64,000 bases of DNA from an uncultured bacterium. Lineage in GTDB: Bacteria > Verrucomicrobiota > Lentisphaeria > Victivallales > UBA1829. The stretch is taken from contig URNX01000016.1 of assembly GCA_900549415.1 (NCBI GenBank), positions 1 through 64,000 of the forward strand, given 5' to 3'. The translations under genes and the position numbers were made by a program. The stretch's first letter is position 1, and the number at the start of each line of letters is the position of its first letter. Below are positions 9,611-17,847 of this stretch, in pieces. The notes under the pieces are model-generated. The model ran no database searches. It was not told where the DNA came from and saw only the letters and a list, made by a program, of their open reading frames with translations.

Positions 9611-10681
9611 TTAATTCAGCGGAAGCGCACACGGATAGCTGCCCAGAATCTTGAGCGAGTGTGCGAGAACATTGAGCTCTTCCAGCGCTTTGGCGATCTT
9701 CGGATCACCGGCGTGACCGAGCATGTCGACGAAAAAGAAATATTCCCAGTTGCGGCGTTTCGACGGACGGCTTTCGATCATGGAAAGCGTGATTTCCGCC
9801 GTTTTGAACGGGAGCAGACAGTCGTACAGCGCGCCGATGCGGTCCTTGATTGCAAAACAGATTGAGGTCTTGTCCTCTCCAGACGGCTTGACGTCCTGTC
9901 TTCCGACGATGAGGAAGCGGGTCGTGTTGTTCGGGTTGTCCTGAATGCCCTGTTCGAGGAGCTTGAGCTGATAGACTTCAGCGGCGAGTTCGCTTCCGAT
10001 TGCGGCGGCGCCGTCTTCGCGCGCGGCAAGTTCGGCGGCGCGCGCATTGCTGGCAACGGCGATCTGTTCCGCATTCGGCAGATTTTCAGTGAGCCAGTGG
10101 CGGCACTGTCCGAGCGACTGCGCATGGCTGTAGACGACGCGGATGTTTGATTTGTCGCATCGCGCAAGCAGACTCTGCTGGACGCGCATGTTGATTTCCG
10201 CGCAGATTTTGAGCGGGGAATCGACGAGAATATCGAGTGTGTGGTTGACCACGCCTTCGGTGGAGTTTTCGACGGGAACGCATCCGTAGTTGGCGCGTCC
10301 GGCTTCGACTTCATGGAAGACGTCGCCGATGCTGAGCTTGGAAATGTAGTCGATGGCGTGACCGAATTTCATTTTCGCGGCCTGATGCGTAAAGGTTGCT
10401 TCGGGTCCGAAGAATGCAACTTTGAGCGGGCTTTCGAGACGGAGCGCGCCGGACATGATTTCGCGGTAGACGGCGCGGAGCGTGGAATCCGGCATGGGGC
10501 CTTCATTAAGGGATTCCAGTTTTTCGAGGAGCGCCTTTTCCCGTTCGGGGACATAAAGGGGCTGTCCGCGCTCCCGTTTCCACTCCCCGACTTCCTTGAC
10601 GACTTTGTAGCGGTCGTTGAGCAGACGGACGATCTGCCGGTCGATCGCGTCGATCTGCACTCTCAAATCCTGAATATCCAT
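9611..10681 (-). CDS. pheA: Chorismate mutase / prephenate dehydratase (P-protein)
   Basis: This 356-aa bifunctional enzyme of phenylalanine synthesis converts chorismate to prephenate and then to phenylpyruvate. An AroQ-type chorismate mutase domain (about 1-90, starting MDIQDLRVQIDAIDRQIVRL) is followed by prephenate dehydratase (about 95-270, including NNTTRFLIVGR) and a C-terminal ACT domain with the ESRP motif, implying feedback by phenylalanine. An in-frame ATG 45 bp upstream is possible, but the ATG at 10681 has the RBS AAGGATG. Co-transcribed with the downstream ABC ATPase. Confidence 0.95.
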   Translation of the reverse strand: MDIQDLRVQIDAIDRQIVRLLNDRYKVVKEVGEWKRERGQPLYVPEREKALLEKLESLNEGPMPDSTLRAVYREIMSGALRLESPLKVAFFGPEATFTHQAAKMKFGHAIDYISKLSIGDVFHEVEAGRANYGCVPVENSTEGVVNHTLDILVDSPLKICAEINMRVQQSLLARCDKSNIRVVYSHAQSLGQCRHWLTENLPNAEQIAVASNARAAELAAREDGAAAIGSELAAEVYQLKLLEQGIQDNPNNTTRFLIVGRQDVKPSGEDKTSICFAIKDRIGALYDCLLPFKTAEITLSMIESRPSKRRNWEYFFFVDMLGHAGDPKIAKALEELNVLAHSLKILGSYPCALPLN

Positions 10682-10713
10682 ATCACCATCCTTGTGAAAG
10701 TTCGTGAATGTGA

Positions 10714-10742
10714 AATTTACTGTCACTTCCGGAGAAAATCAA
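10714..10742 (-). promoter_or_regulatory. Promoter of pheA
   Basis: Minus-strand TTGATT (10742-10737) and TAAATT (10719-10714) are 17 bp apart, about 35 bp upstream of the pheA start. No leader peptide rich in phenylalanine and no attenuator hairpin was seen between them and the gene. Confidence 0.55.
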
Positions 10743-10827
10743 GTGGCGGCAGCACTTTTTCCGGAAAACTCCCGCAAAAAATTCTCCGGGTTTCGCTTTT
10801 TTTTTCATTTTTTTTGCGTTTTGCCTA

Positions 10828-10856
10828 TTGACAATTTTGCAGGTTTGGTGTATAAT
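10828..10856 (+). promoter_or_regulatory. Consensus promoter of the cluster A regulator
   Basis: TTGACA (10828-10833) and TATAAT (10851-10856) are spaced by exactly 17 bp, a perfect sigma-70 consensus. Just downstream, in the leader, are two direct copies of ATGTTTGA (10868 and 10880) and a 13-bp palindrome TTGAAACTTTCAA (10884-10896). These are candidate autoregulatory sites. Confidence 0.88.
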
Positions 10857-10904
10857 GTAGCAAAGGAATGTTTGATGGTATGTTTGAAACTTTCAAGAGG
10901 ATGA

Positions 10905-11978
10905 ATGAGCGTGAAGACAGATGAAAACAAAAAGTCGCCCGGAGCAACGCTGTACGAGATTGTGCGGCGGAAACTGCTGGATCTGGTAGAGACGGAACAT
11001 CTGAGCATTCTTCCGAGCGAAAACGAACTGATGGAGCGTTTTGACGTCTCACGCAACACGCTCCGCCGCGCAGTCTCCGAACTGACAAAAGAGGGTATTC
11101 TCCAGCCGATGCGCGGAATCGGAACGCTCGTTCATCCCGTTTCCGGGCTGAAGGAGGACAGCCGGATTCTGCTGATTTACGATGTCTCCATGCCGGTTTA
11201 CCAGCAGGAGATGTTCCGGAAGCTGCTGTACTGCCTCGGCAAAAGCAAACTGCGCACAAACGTTCTGATGCTCGACAAAGAAAACGTGGATGTTCCAATT
11301 CTGGAATCCTATCTGCGGGAGTGCGACGCTGTGATTGTGGACATGCTCTGCAGCTTCTCCCCGGTCATCCGCGAACATGTGGCGAAGTGCGGGAAAAAAC
11401 GGATCTGTCTGCGCTGGGATGCGACCGGCTTCAACCTCTCCTCGGCTGAAACGGATATTGAAAAGGGATGTTTCCTGCTGATGCGCCATCTGCTTTCGCT
11501 GGGACACCGCCGGGTGATCTATCTCGGATACGACGACCCTGTCCGGCGTGCTGGTTTTGTACGGGCTCTGAAAGAACAGAGGCTTCCCGGAACAGCTCTC
11601 CGGGAGATTCTGCTGGATGTTGATCATTCGGTCTGCGAGCGGGAGAACGGGATGCGTCTTGCGCGGAAACTTCTTGCGGAGCTTGACGGTGAAACGGCGG
11701 TGATTGCCAACAACGACGCCATTGCGCTCTGTGCGGAGGAGCTGCTGCTTTCCTCCGGATTCCGGATTCCGGAAGATATTTCCGTCGCCGGGTTTGACGG
11801 AATTTCCGAGTCCGCTTCATTTCCGGTTCCTTTGACGACATGTTCGGGCAATCTGGACGCGCTGATTCAGGAAGCGATTGCGTATCTGTTTTCCTCGCGG
11901 AAGCCGAACGAACTTTTCTACCGCAAGATTGAGCCGGAGCTGATTCTCCGCCGCTCCACCGGTTCCGCAAAGGTATGA
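10905..11978 (+). CDS. GntR-type regulator with LacI-like sugar-binding domain (cluster A)
   Basis: This 357-aa protein has an N-terminal GntR winged helix (about 12-80; PSENELMERFDVSRNTLRRAV) fused to a LacI/GalR-type effector domain. The latter shows the family hallmarks: LLSLGHRRVIYLGYDD, AVIANNDAIALCAEELL and ISVAGFDG. It sits directly upstream of the secreted GH-A hydrolase and pseudopilin genes, whose promoter contains a palindrome between its -35 and -10 boxes. That arrangement suggests it represses cluster A until an oligosaccharide binds. Its own promoter is a perfect consensus, so tight autoregulation is likely. The ligand is unknown. Confidence 0.87.
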   Translation: MSVKTDENKKSPGATLYEIVRRKLLDLVETEHLSILPSENELMERFDVSRNTLRRAVSELTKEGILQPMRGIGTLVHPVSGLKEDSRILLIYDVSMPVYQQEMFRKLLYCLGKSKLRTNVLMLDKENVDVPILESYLRECDAVIVDMLCSFSPVIREHVAKCGKKRICLRWDATGFNLSSAETDIEKGCFLLMRHLLSLGHRRVIYLGYDDPVRRAGFVRALKEQRLPGTALREILLDVDHSVCERENGMRLARKLLAELDGETAVIANNDAIALCAEELLLSSGFRIPEDISVAGFDGISESASFPVPLTTCSGNLDALIQEAIAYLFSSRKPNELFYRKIEPELILRRSTGSAKV

Positions 11979-12003
11979 CGGGAACGGGATTGTTTGCATA
12001 AGT

Positions 12004-12033
12004 TTGCAATGAAAAAGTTTTTCATTGTAATAT
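12004..12033 (+). promoter_or_regulatory. Cluster A promoter with embedded operator
   Basis: TTGCAA (12004-12009) and TAATAT (12028-12033) are separated by 18 bp. A 21-bp perfect inverted repeat, half-site CAATGAAAAA with a central G, occupies 12007-12027 and so fills the spacer. Immediately upstream is a direct repeat of GTTTGCA (11992 and 12002). This is the classic geometry for repression by a dimeric regulator, most simply the product of the gene just upstream. Confidence 0.72.
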
Positions 12034-12065
12034 AAAAAACAACAAAAAACAGACAGGAGAAAAAG

Positions 12066-15000
12066 ATGAAGCTGAGAAGGATTCTTGCTTTGGCGCTGCT
12101 GTCCGGCGTATGCTGGCTGCAGGCGGAAGATATTGCTCTTCCGCAGGAGGGGAACAAAAGATCGTGGAACCCGAACGTCAAAGACGTGACGGTTCTGGAG
12201 GATGGAGCCGTCAGGATCGATGTTCCGAAAGAGGTCGCACTGAAGAACAAAGGCGGAAACGGCATTTTTCTGGGAATTTCCCTGAAGAAATATGCGGGAA
12301 CGGAAGTTCTGGTTTCCGCGGAAATCAAACAGGAGAATGTTTTCCAGCTTCCGGGAGCAAACTATTCCGGACGGAAATTCATGGCGATTTACAAGGAGAA
12401 CGGCAAAACACAGTATCCGGAAGCTCCGGTGAAGTATGGAACTGCGGACTGGGAAAAAGCGGAATTCCGCTTCAAAGTTCCGGCGCATGGCTGGGTTACG
12501 TTGTTTGTCGGAGTGCAGGGCGCAACCGGAACGGTGTATGTCCGCAATCTGAAAATTGAACAGCTCAATGTATCCGCCGATTTTTCAAAGGCGGCGAATA
12601 TGGGATTTGCAGATGCGAAGGAAAAAGACGGTGTCGGCGGATGGACCGATCAGGGACCGGAGAACGACGGCGCAGGCTTTGATTTCAAAAAAGGAATTTA
12701 CGCAAACGTCCCGTTCCGGATTGTGAGTCCGGAAGAGAACGGCGGGAAATCCGTTCTCGTATTCCAGTCGGTGAACTTCCCGGCTGGAATTTCTACCGCA
12801 GCCATTCCGGCTGCGGCGGGAAATATGAAATACCTCTATCTCCTGCATACCGCAGGCTGGGCGGAAGCGAAAGGCGCCGCGGCGGGTTCGGTCATCGTGA
12901 AAGGGACTTCCGGCGAGCAGAAAATCGACGTTCAGTTCGGACGGGATCTCGGGGATCAGTGGAACCCGTCTGAACTTCCGAACGGGCTTGTCGGGGCGGT
13001 CTGGAACAACCGGGCGGGCGGAAGCAACGGACTCTATGTCAGCCGGTTTCCGCTGAAAGACGGGCTGGGAAAAATTCAGGAACTCGTGTTTGAGAAGGGC
13101 GGAGCCAATGCGGTCTGGATTGTCGCGGGCGCAACGCTTGCAAAACAGAATTATCCGCATCCGCTGAAAAAGAATTTCGTGATCCGGGCGGGCGAACGTT
13201 TTCAGCCGCTGAAGCGTCCGGCGACTCCGCAGATCGTTCCCGGTTCCGCATTGGATTTTTCGGAACTCGCAGATGGGAAAATTGAACGTGTGATTATCAA
13301 TAAGGACGGGCGTCTTGCGCGCATAAACGCACCGGAAGTTCCGTTCCGCTTCTTCGGCGCGGAAGTCTCGACGTCTACACAAAAACTGTTTGTCGGTCAG
13401 GATGACGGCAAGGGGAAGCTGATGGCTCAGGCGTTCTGGTCGAGCAAGGAGGATGTCTCCGCGCTGGTCCGGGAGGTGAAACGCCACGGCTGCAACATGA
13501 TGCGTCTGCACGGAACCGGAATTGTTTCTGTTAAGAATGGAAAAGCAATATTGAATCCGGAAAAAATTGATCTGTTTGACTGGTGTGTCGCGGAATGCAG
13601 AAAAGCGGGAATCTATATTCAAATTGATACGATTGATTCGACGGGACTTTCCGGCGCGCCCAATCCGTGGGCGAAAGGCGTGCGGGAATTCAATGCAAAA
13701 TTCAGGATTCTGTTCAACGAGAGAATCCGCCGGGATTTCAAGACGGCGATGAAGACGCTTCTCGAACATGTAAACCCCTACACCGGAACAACGCTGCGCG
13801 ACGATCCGGTTCTTGCAGTCATCAACTGTTTCAACGAGCAGGAATTCGCGTTCATCTGGGAGCTTCCGTGGGATGAAGCGCTTCCTGAATGGCGCAAATT
13901 CACCGGCAATCCCTCCGAACCGCTTTTTACACGCAAAGAGTGGAACACAAAAAATGAAAAAGGACGGAAAATCAACGAATTCATCACGATGAAATGGCGC
14001 GAAATCCTCGTGTGGTACCGGAAAACCCTCCGCGATGAGATCGGTTACAAAGGTCTGCTCACTCTGTGGGAAATGACCGGCTCCATGCACTACAACAATC
14101 TCCGGAACGATCTGGAATGCGTCATGGCTCATGCGTATCATGCACACACAACGGAAAACTGCACGGCTCTGGCGCAGGGAAGCGACATTGAGGCCGGATG
14201 CAAGCAGCTGCGCACTCTTCTGGACATGCGCGTCGCCGGACGCCCCTTCATGGTCAATGAATACGCCTCCGTTTTCTGGAACCGGTACCGTTATGAAGAG
14301 GCGTTCGCGATGGGTGCTTATGCCGGATTTCAGGGGATCGACATGCTTTCGCGCCACGGTTCCCCGCTCAGCGTCAAGAACGGCGGACTCATGTTTCCGT
14401 GGACGATGTTCCACGATCCTGTCACAAAAGCGTCGTTCGTTCAGTCTGCGCTGCTTTACGGACGACGCGATGTTCAGGAGGGCGGACACGGCGTCCGGCT
14501 GGCCTTCTCGGAAAAAGGCATTGCCGAAAACAAAATCTGGCCGGATGCGGTCAACGGTGCGCAGTCGCGTCTTGCTCTGATCGTGAAATACGGTTTGGAA
14601 CGGGTGGATGACTCCAGCAGAAAGCCTGAAAACGGAGACTTGAGAATCCCGCTCGCCGGAGGCTCTTCGGTTGTCGAAAACACGCAGGGATTCGCCTACT
14701 CGGTTGAAAGCAAAGACGGTCAGACGCTTGCAGACTGGATTGCCCTGCTGAAAAAATCGGGTCTCATCTCATCCGGGAACCGCAGCGACGGCGCGTATGT
14801 GTTTGAGTCTTCCACCGGTGAACTTTATGCGGATACGGACAAACGTTTCATGACAGTCAACACTCCGCGTTTTCAGGGCGTATGCGGCGAAGCCGGGGCG
14901 TCGGCGAAACTGAACGACGTCTCCGTGAAACTGCTCCGGACCCGCGGCATCGCAAGCGTGGCTTCGCTCCAGAAGGAGAAGAGCATTTCCAACGCGGAAA

Positions 15001-15296
15001 GACTGCTGATCGTCTACGCGACCAACGCACTCAATTCGGGCATGACGTTTGCCGATGAAAGCATGCGCAAATGTCTTTACTTCGGCGGAAACCCGACGCT
15101 TGTGGAAACCGGACGTTTCCGCGTGGAGATCCGGAACCGGAACGCGGAAAATCTGAGACTTTATTCTTTGCGGATGAACGGTGCGCGCAGCGGTGAAATC
15201 AAACCCGTTTCCACTGCAAACGGCGTGTTCGTCGCGGAAATCGACACGGCAAAACTGCCGGACGGTCCGGCGCTTTACTTTGAACTTGCAAAATAA
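12066..15296 (+). CDS. Secreted clan GH-A glycoside hydrolase, paralogue A
   Basis: This 1076-aa protein has a signal peptide (about 1-20) and an N-terminal beta-sandwich. Residues about 175-350 form a module that begins AANMGFAD and contains GGWTDQGPEND. A TIM barrel follows (about 400-800). Glu591 in CFNEQ fits the acid/base and Glu732 in MVNEY the nucleophile of a retaining clan GH-A enzyme, in the cellulase/beta-glycosidase style. The C-terminal about 200 residues are beta-rich. Two paralogues of the same design lie at 25483-28776 and 39869-43078. It is followed 17 bp later by a pseudopilin gene. The substrate cannot be read from the sequence. Confidence 0.8.
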   Translation: MKLRRILALALLSGVCWLQAEDIALPQEGNKRSWNPNVKDVTVLEDGAVRIDVPKEVALKNKGGNGIFLGISLKKYAGTEVLVSAEIKQENVFQLPGANYSGRKFMAIYKENGKTQYPEAPVKYGTADWEKAEFRFKVPAHGWVTLFVGVQGATGTVYVRNLKIEQLNVSADFSKAANMGFADAKEKDGVGGWTDQGPENDGAGFDFKKGIYANVPFRIVSPEENGGKSVLVFQSVNFPAGISTAAIPAAAGNMKYLYLLHTAGWAEAKGAAAGSVIVKGTSGEQKIDVQFGRDLGDQWNPSELPNGLVGAVWNNRAGGSNGLYVSRFPLKDGLGKIQELVFEKGGANAVWIVAGATLAKQNYPHPLKKNFVIRAGERFQPLKRPATPQIVPGSALDFSELADGKIERVIINKDGRLARINAPEVPFRFFGAEVSTSTQKLFVGQDDGKGKLMAQAFWSSKEDVSALVREVKRHGCNMMRLHGTGIVSVKNGKAILNPEKIDLFDWCVAECRKAGIYIQIDTIDSTGLSGAPNPWAKGVREFNAKFRILFNERIRRDFKTAMKTLLEHVNPYTGTTLRDDPVLAVINCFNEQEFAFIWELPWDEALPEWRKFTGNPSEPLFTRKEWNTKNEKGRKINEFITMKWREILVWYRKTLRDEIGYKGLLTLWEMTGSMHYNNLRNDLECVMAHAYHAHTTENCTALAQGSDIEAGCKQLRTLLDMRVAGRPFMVNEYASVFWNRYRYEEAFAMGAYAGFQGIDMLSRHGSPLSVKNGGLMFPWTMFHDPVTKASFVQSALLYGRRDVQEGGHGVRLAFSEKGIAENKIWPDAVNGAQSRLALIVKYGLERVDDSSRKPENGDLRIPLAGGSSVVENTQGFAYSVESKDGQTLADWIALLKKSGLISSGNRSDGAYVFESSTGELYADTDKRFMTVNTPRFQGVCGEAGASAKLNDVSVKLLRTRGIASVASLQKEKSISNAERLLIVYATNALNSGMTFADESMRKCLYFGGNPTLVETGRFRVEIRNRNAENLRLYSLRMNGARSGEIKPVSTANGVFVAEIDTAKLPDGPALYFELAK

Positions 15297-15313
15297 CCAA
15301 GAGGAGGCATTGT

Positions 15314-16084
15314 ATGAAACAGACACAAAAAACAGCGTTCTTCAAACGCAGAAAGAAGTTCACCCTCATAGAGCTCCTGATTACGATTGCGATCATCGCA
15401 ATCCTCGCGGCGATGCTGCTGCCGGCGCTGAATTCCGCAAGAGAAAAGGCGAACACGATTTCCTGTTCCGGAAACTTCAAGCAGTTCGCACTTGCTCTTG
15501 CGAACTACACTTCGGATTTCAACGATTTCTATCCGCCGTGCAGAGCCTCCGATCCGGACGCCGATCCCGGTTACAAGACATGGAGCAGGTATTTTGTCCT
15601 CGGAGGAAAGTATCTGACTGCCAAGACACTGCTTTGTCCCTCCGCCAAAAAAGATATGGGAGGTGCATATCTCAAGGTGTGGGAAAATGGTTTGAGAGGA
15701 TCCATCAACGCCTCTGATTGGATGTTTGCAAATATTGCAATCAATTTTTCCGCAATGGGTGATGTAAACCCGCGCCTGAAAACGACAAAACTCAAGAACT
15801 CGTCCAGATTCCTCACGGCAACAGAGGCCAAAAAACTGGGAGAGGCAGAAAAAGGACCGTTTTACCGGGTCCACATTTATCCCGAGTGGGCGAACACGGT
15901 TGTTTATCCGCGTCACAATACCAGCGCGGTCAACGTTTCATGGGGAGACGGACATGTTACGACCGTTTACGGAAGAGGCTATACTCCGCAGACAATTTCG
16001 GAGAGCTTCTATGCAGAATCCGGTCCGTTCAAGAAACAGTGGTCGATGAACAACGTCTGGTCGGCGGACGGCATGCCTTTCTGA
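15314..16084 (+). CDS. Pseudopilin-like protein with H-X-DG C-terminal motif (cluster A)
   Basis: This 256-aa protein has a short basic N-terminus and then FTLIELL at residues 16-22, a type IV prepilin/pseudopilin cleavage and helix region with Glu at +5. The residue before the cleavage site is Lys, not Gly. A globular domain follows, ending with H-N-T-S-A-V-N-V-S-W-G-D-G, the processing-associated H-X-DG motif (10 residues between H and DG). It would be inserted in the inner membrane by a type II secretion-like machine. It lies 17 bp after the GH-A gene with a good RBS, so the two are one transcript. Confidence 0.85.
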   Translation: MKQTQKTAFFKRRKKFTLIELLITIAIIAILAAMLLPALNSAREKANTISCSGNFKQFALALANYTSDFNDFYPPCRASDPDADPGYKTWSRYFVLGGKYLTAKTLLCPSAKKDMGGAYLKVWENGLRGSINASDWMFANIAINFSAMGDVNPRLKTTKLKNSSRFLTATEAKKLGEAEKGPFYRVHIYPEWANTVVYPRHNTSAVNVSWGDGHVTTVYGRGYTPQTISESFYAESGPFKKQWSMNNVWSADGMPF

Positions 16085-16182
16085 AATCCGTGATTTTTCA
16101 AGAAAAATTCCTGAAAAATCAAAGGTTTTCCGCTTGCGAAGTGATAAAGTAAAGACAGAAACCCCAACAAGGAGCTGTCATT

Positions 16183-17490
16183 ATGGAATTCTACACGGAA
16201 CCGGAACACAAACTGCCAGTCACCGATCATGCGGACGTCATTGTCGCGGGAGCGGGACCGGCGGGATACACAGCCGCAATCGCCGCTGCGCGGACGGGAG
16301 CAAAAACGATTCTCGTCGAACAGTTCAACTGCGTCGGCGGAATGGCGACCAGCGGCATGATGTCTCACTTCACAGGCTGCACCGACTCGCCTGTTTTCGA
16401 GGAGATGATGGCGCGCGTCCAGGCGGAAAAAGCCGGAATCTTCTGTCCGACCCAGGGCGCGGGAAGACATCAGATCAACCATGAAATCCTCAAAAAAGTG
16501 CTCTTCGACATGCTCGCCGAAGCAGGCGTGATTCTCAAACTTTACACCTTCGTCTGCGGCGTCGTCAAGGAGGGTGATACGGTCAGGGGAATCATTACGG
16601 AAAGCAAATCCGGACGCACCGCAATCATGGGAAAAGTCGTCATTGATGCCACCGGCGACGGCGATGTCGCCGCAAAAGCGGGAGCGGAATACCAGCTTGG
16701 ACGCGAAGGCGACGGCAAGTGCCAGCCCGTCACTCTAATGTTCCGCATCGGAGGCGTCGATTACTCGCGCGCCATTCTGCCCGGCAGCTTCGAAACGCGC
16801 GTCCAGGTGCCGAAAGGTGAAATCCAGGCGCTTGCGAAAGAGCATCTTCCCGCCCCTGCCGGACACACTCTGCTTTATCCGACATGGATTCCCGGAGAAG
16901 TCTGCGTCAATATGACGAACGTCACCGACATCGACGGAACCAGCGCCGCCGATCTGACGAAAGCCGAACAGGTCTGCCGCCGCCAGATGAGCGACATCAT
17001 CCTCTTCCTGCGCGAGTATGCCCCCGGCTACGAGAACTGCTATCTTGTCACCTCCGCCCAGATGATGGGCGTCCGCGAAACGCGTCATTTCAAGGGTCTT
17101 TACACGATCACACCGGAAGACATTGTGGAGGCGCGCGTGTTCGACGACTGGATCGCGACCCGCAACATGTTCAACTTCGACATTCACAACGTCGAAGGTT
17201 CCGGACTCGATAAAAACGGAGCTCAGCACAAATTCCACTCGAAGGGGCAGTACACGATTCCGTACCGAGCCTGCGTACCCGTCAAAATCGACGGACTCCT
17301 TCTTGCCGGGCGCGACATTTCCGGTACGCACAAGGCGCACTCGAACTACCGCGTCATGCCGATCTGCATGAACATCGGCCAGGGGATTGGCGTCGCCGCC
17401 GCAATTGCCGCCCGCGACGGGGTTCAGCCGCGCAATGTCGACGTGTCGAAAGTGCAGGCCGTGCTGAAAGCAAGCGGCGTGGAAGTCTGA
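16183..17490 (+). CDS. FAD-dependent oxidoreductase (FAD_oxidored, PF12831-like)
   Basis: This 435-aa protein has an N-terminal Rossmann dinucleotide fold, GAGPAG at about 23-28, followed by CVGGMATSGM and a second FAD contact in VVIDATGDGDVAAKAG. The C-terminal GLLLAGRDISGTHKAHSNYRV stretch is typical of the PF12831 group. Members of this group often sit with carbohydrate genes in PVC bacteria, but their substrates are mostly unknown. The RBS AAGGAG is strong. A 98-bp gap with an AT-rich inverted repeat (TGATTTTTCA at 16091 and TGAAAAATCA at 16112) separates it from the pseudopilin, so it may be the last gene of cluster A or a separate unit. Confidence 0.8.
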   Translation: MEFYTEPEHKLPVTDHADVIVAGAGPAGYTAAIAAARTGAKTILVEQFNCVGGMATSGMMSHFTGCTDSPVFEEMMARVQAEKAGIFCPTQGAGRHQINHEILKKVLFDMLAEAGVILKLYTFVCGVVKEGDTVRGIITESKSGRTAIMGKVVIDATGDGDVAAKAGAEYQLGREGDGKCQPVTLMFRIGGVDYSRAILPGSFETRVQVPKGEIQALAKEHLPAPAGHTLLYPTWIPGEVCVNMTNVTDIDGTSAADLTKAEQVCRRQMSDIILFLREYAPGYENCYLVTSAQMMGVRETRHFKGLYTITPEDIVEARVFDDWIATRNMFNFDIHNVEGSGLDKNGAQHKFHSKGQYTIPYRACVPVKIDGLLLAGRDISGTHKAHSNYRVMPICMNIGQGIGVAAAIAARDGVQPRNVDVSKVQAVLKASGVEV

Positions 17491-17498
17491 TCTTTTCG

Positions 17499-17537
17499 GG
17501 AGAGCGGCTGCATCAGCATTTGGAGCAGCCGCTCTCC
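17499..17537 (+). terminator. Strong hairpin after the FAD oxidoreductase
   Basis: A 13-bp perfect stem (GGAGAGCGGCTGC with its complement) begins 8 bp after the stop codon. The following bases are only mildly T-rich, so it could be a terminator or a transcript-stabilising 3' hairpin. Confidence 0.6.
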
Positions 17538-17650
17538 GCGGTCTTCTCTCAAGAAAATTACGGAAAATTGAAGAAAAGCATTTGCATTTTCCGGATAGTA
17601 TGATAAATTTTACATTAACCTTTTTGAAACCTTTAACCAAGAGAGTCGAT

Positions 17651-17740
17651 ATGGGAAACCTCAGAAAAAAACGTCGCAGAAAGATCGCTCAGCATAAGCG
17701 CAGAAAAATGCTGAAGGCGATGCGCCACAAGAACAAATAA
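17651..17740 (+). CDS. Very small basic ribosomal protein, bS22 / mS38 (COX24)-like
   Basis: This 29-aa ORF starts MGNLRKKRRRKI, is more than half Lys/Arg and matches the AURKAIP1/COX24-domain peptides found in Bacteroidetes and as bS22 in mycobacteria (known pattern: KKRRKK, then KHKRRK). Such proteins bind the small ribosomal subunit near the decoding centre. It is followed 15 bp later by a strong terminator, so it is a stand-alone gene. It is easily missed by gene callers. Confidence 0.8.
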   Translation: MGNLRKKRRRKIAQHKRRKMLKAMRHKNK

Positions 17741-17755
17741 GTTCGCGTGATTCTG

Positions 17756-17786
17756 GGACGTGATTTTTGCATCACGTCCTTTTTTC
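17756..17786 (+). terminator. Intrinsic terminator after the small ribosomal protein gene
   Basis: A 9-bp perfect stem (GGACGTGAT with ATCACGTCC) is followed by TTTTTTCTTTT. Textbook Rho-independent terminator. Confidence 0.9.
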
Positions 17787-17847
17787 TTTTACGGGGAACG
17801 GTTTTTCAGTTCCGCCGGAGATTTTGACAGTTCTCATGGGGTTTTGA

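Noticed and set aside
12585..14489. 634-codon antisense frame in GH paralogue A, and similar long antisense frames at 5787-7433, 26425-27945, 36190-37914 and 45781-47469
   Set aside because: All lie opposite genes with recognisable catalytic motifs; long antisense frames are expected at this GC content and no domain was seen in them.
15359..15383. Antisense start signal inside the pseudopilin genes (AGGAGCTCTATG on the minus strand) as explanation of the conserved ATA codon
   Set aside because: Only two of the four copies give ATG on the minus strand; the other two read ATA, and no antisense product is supported.
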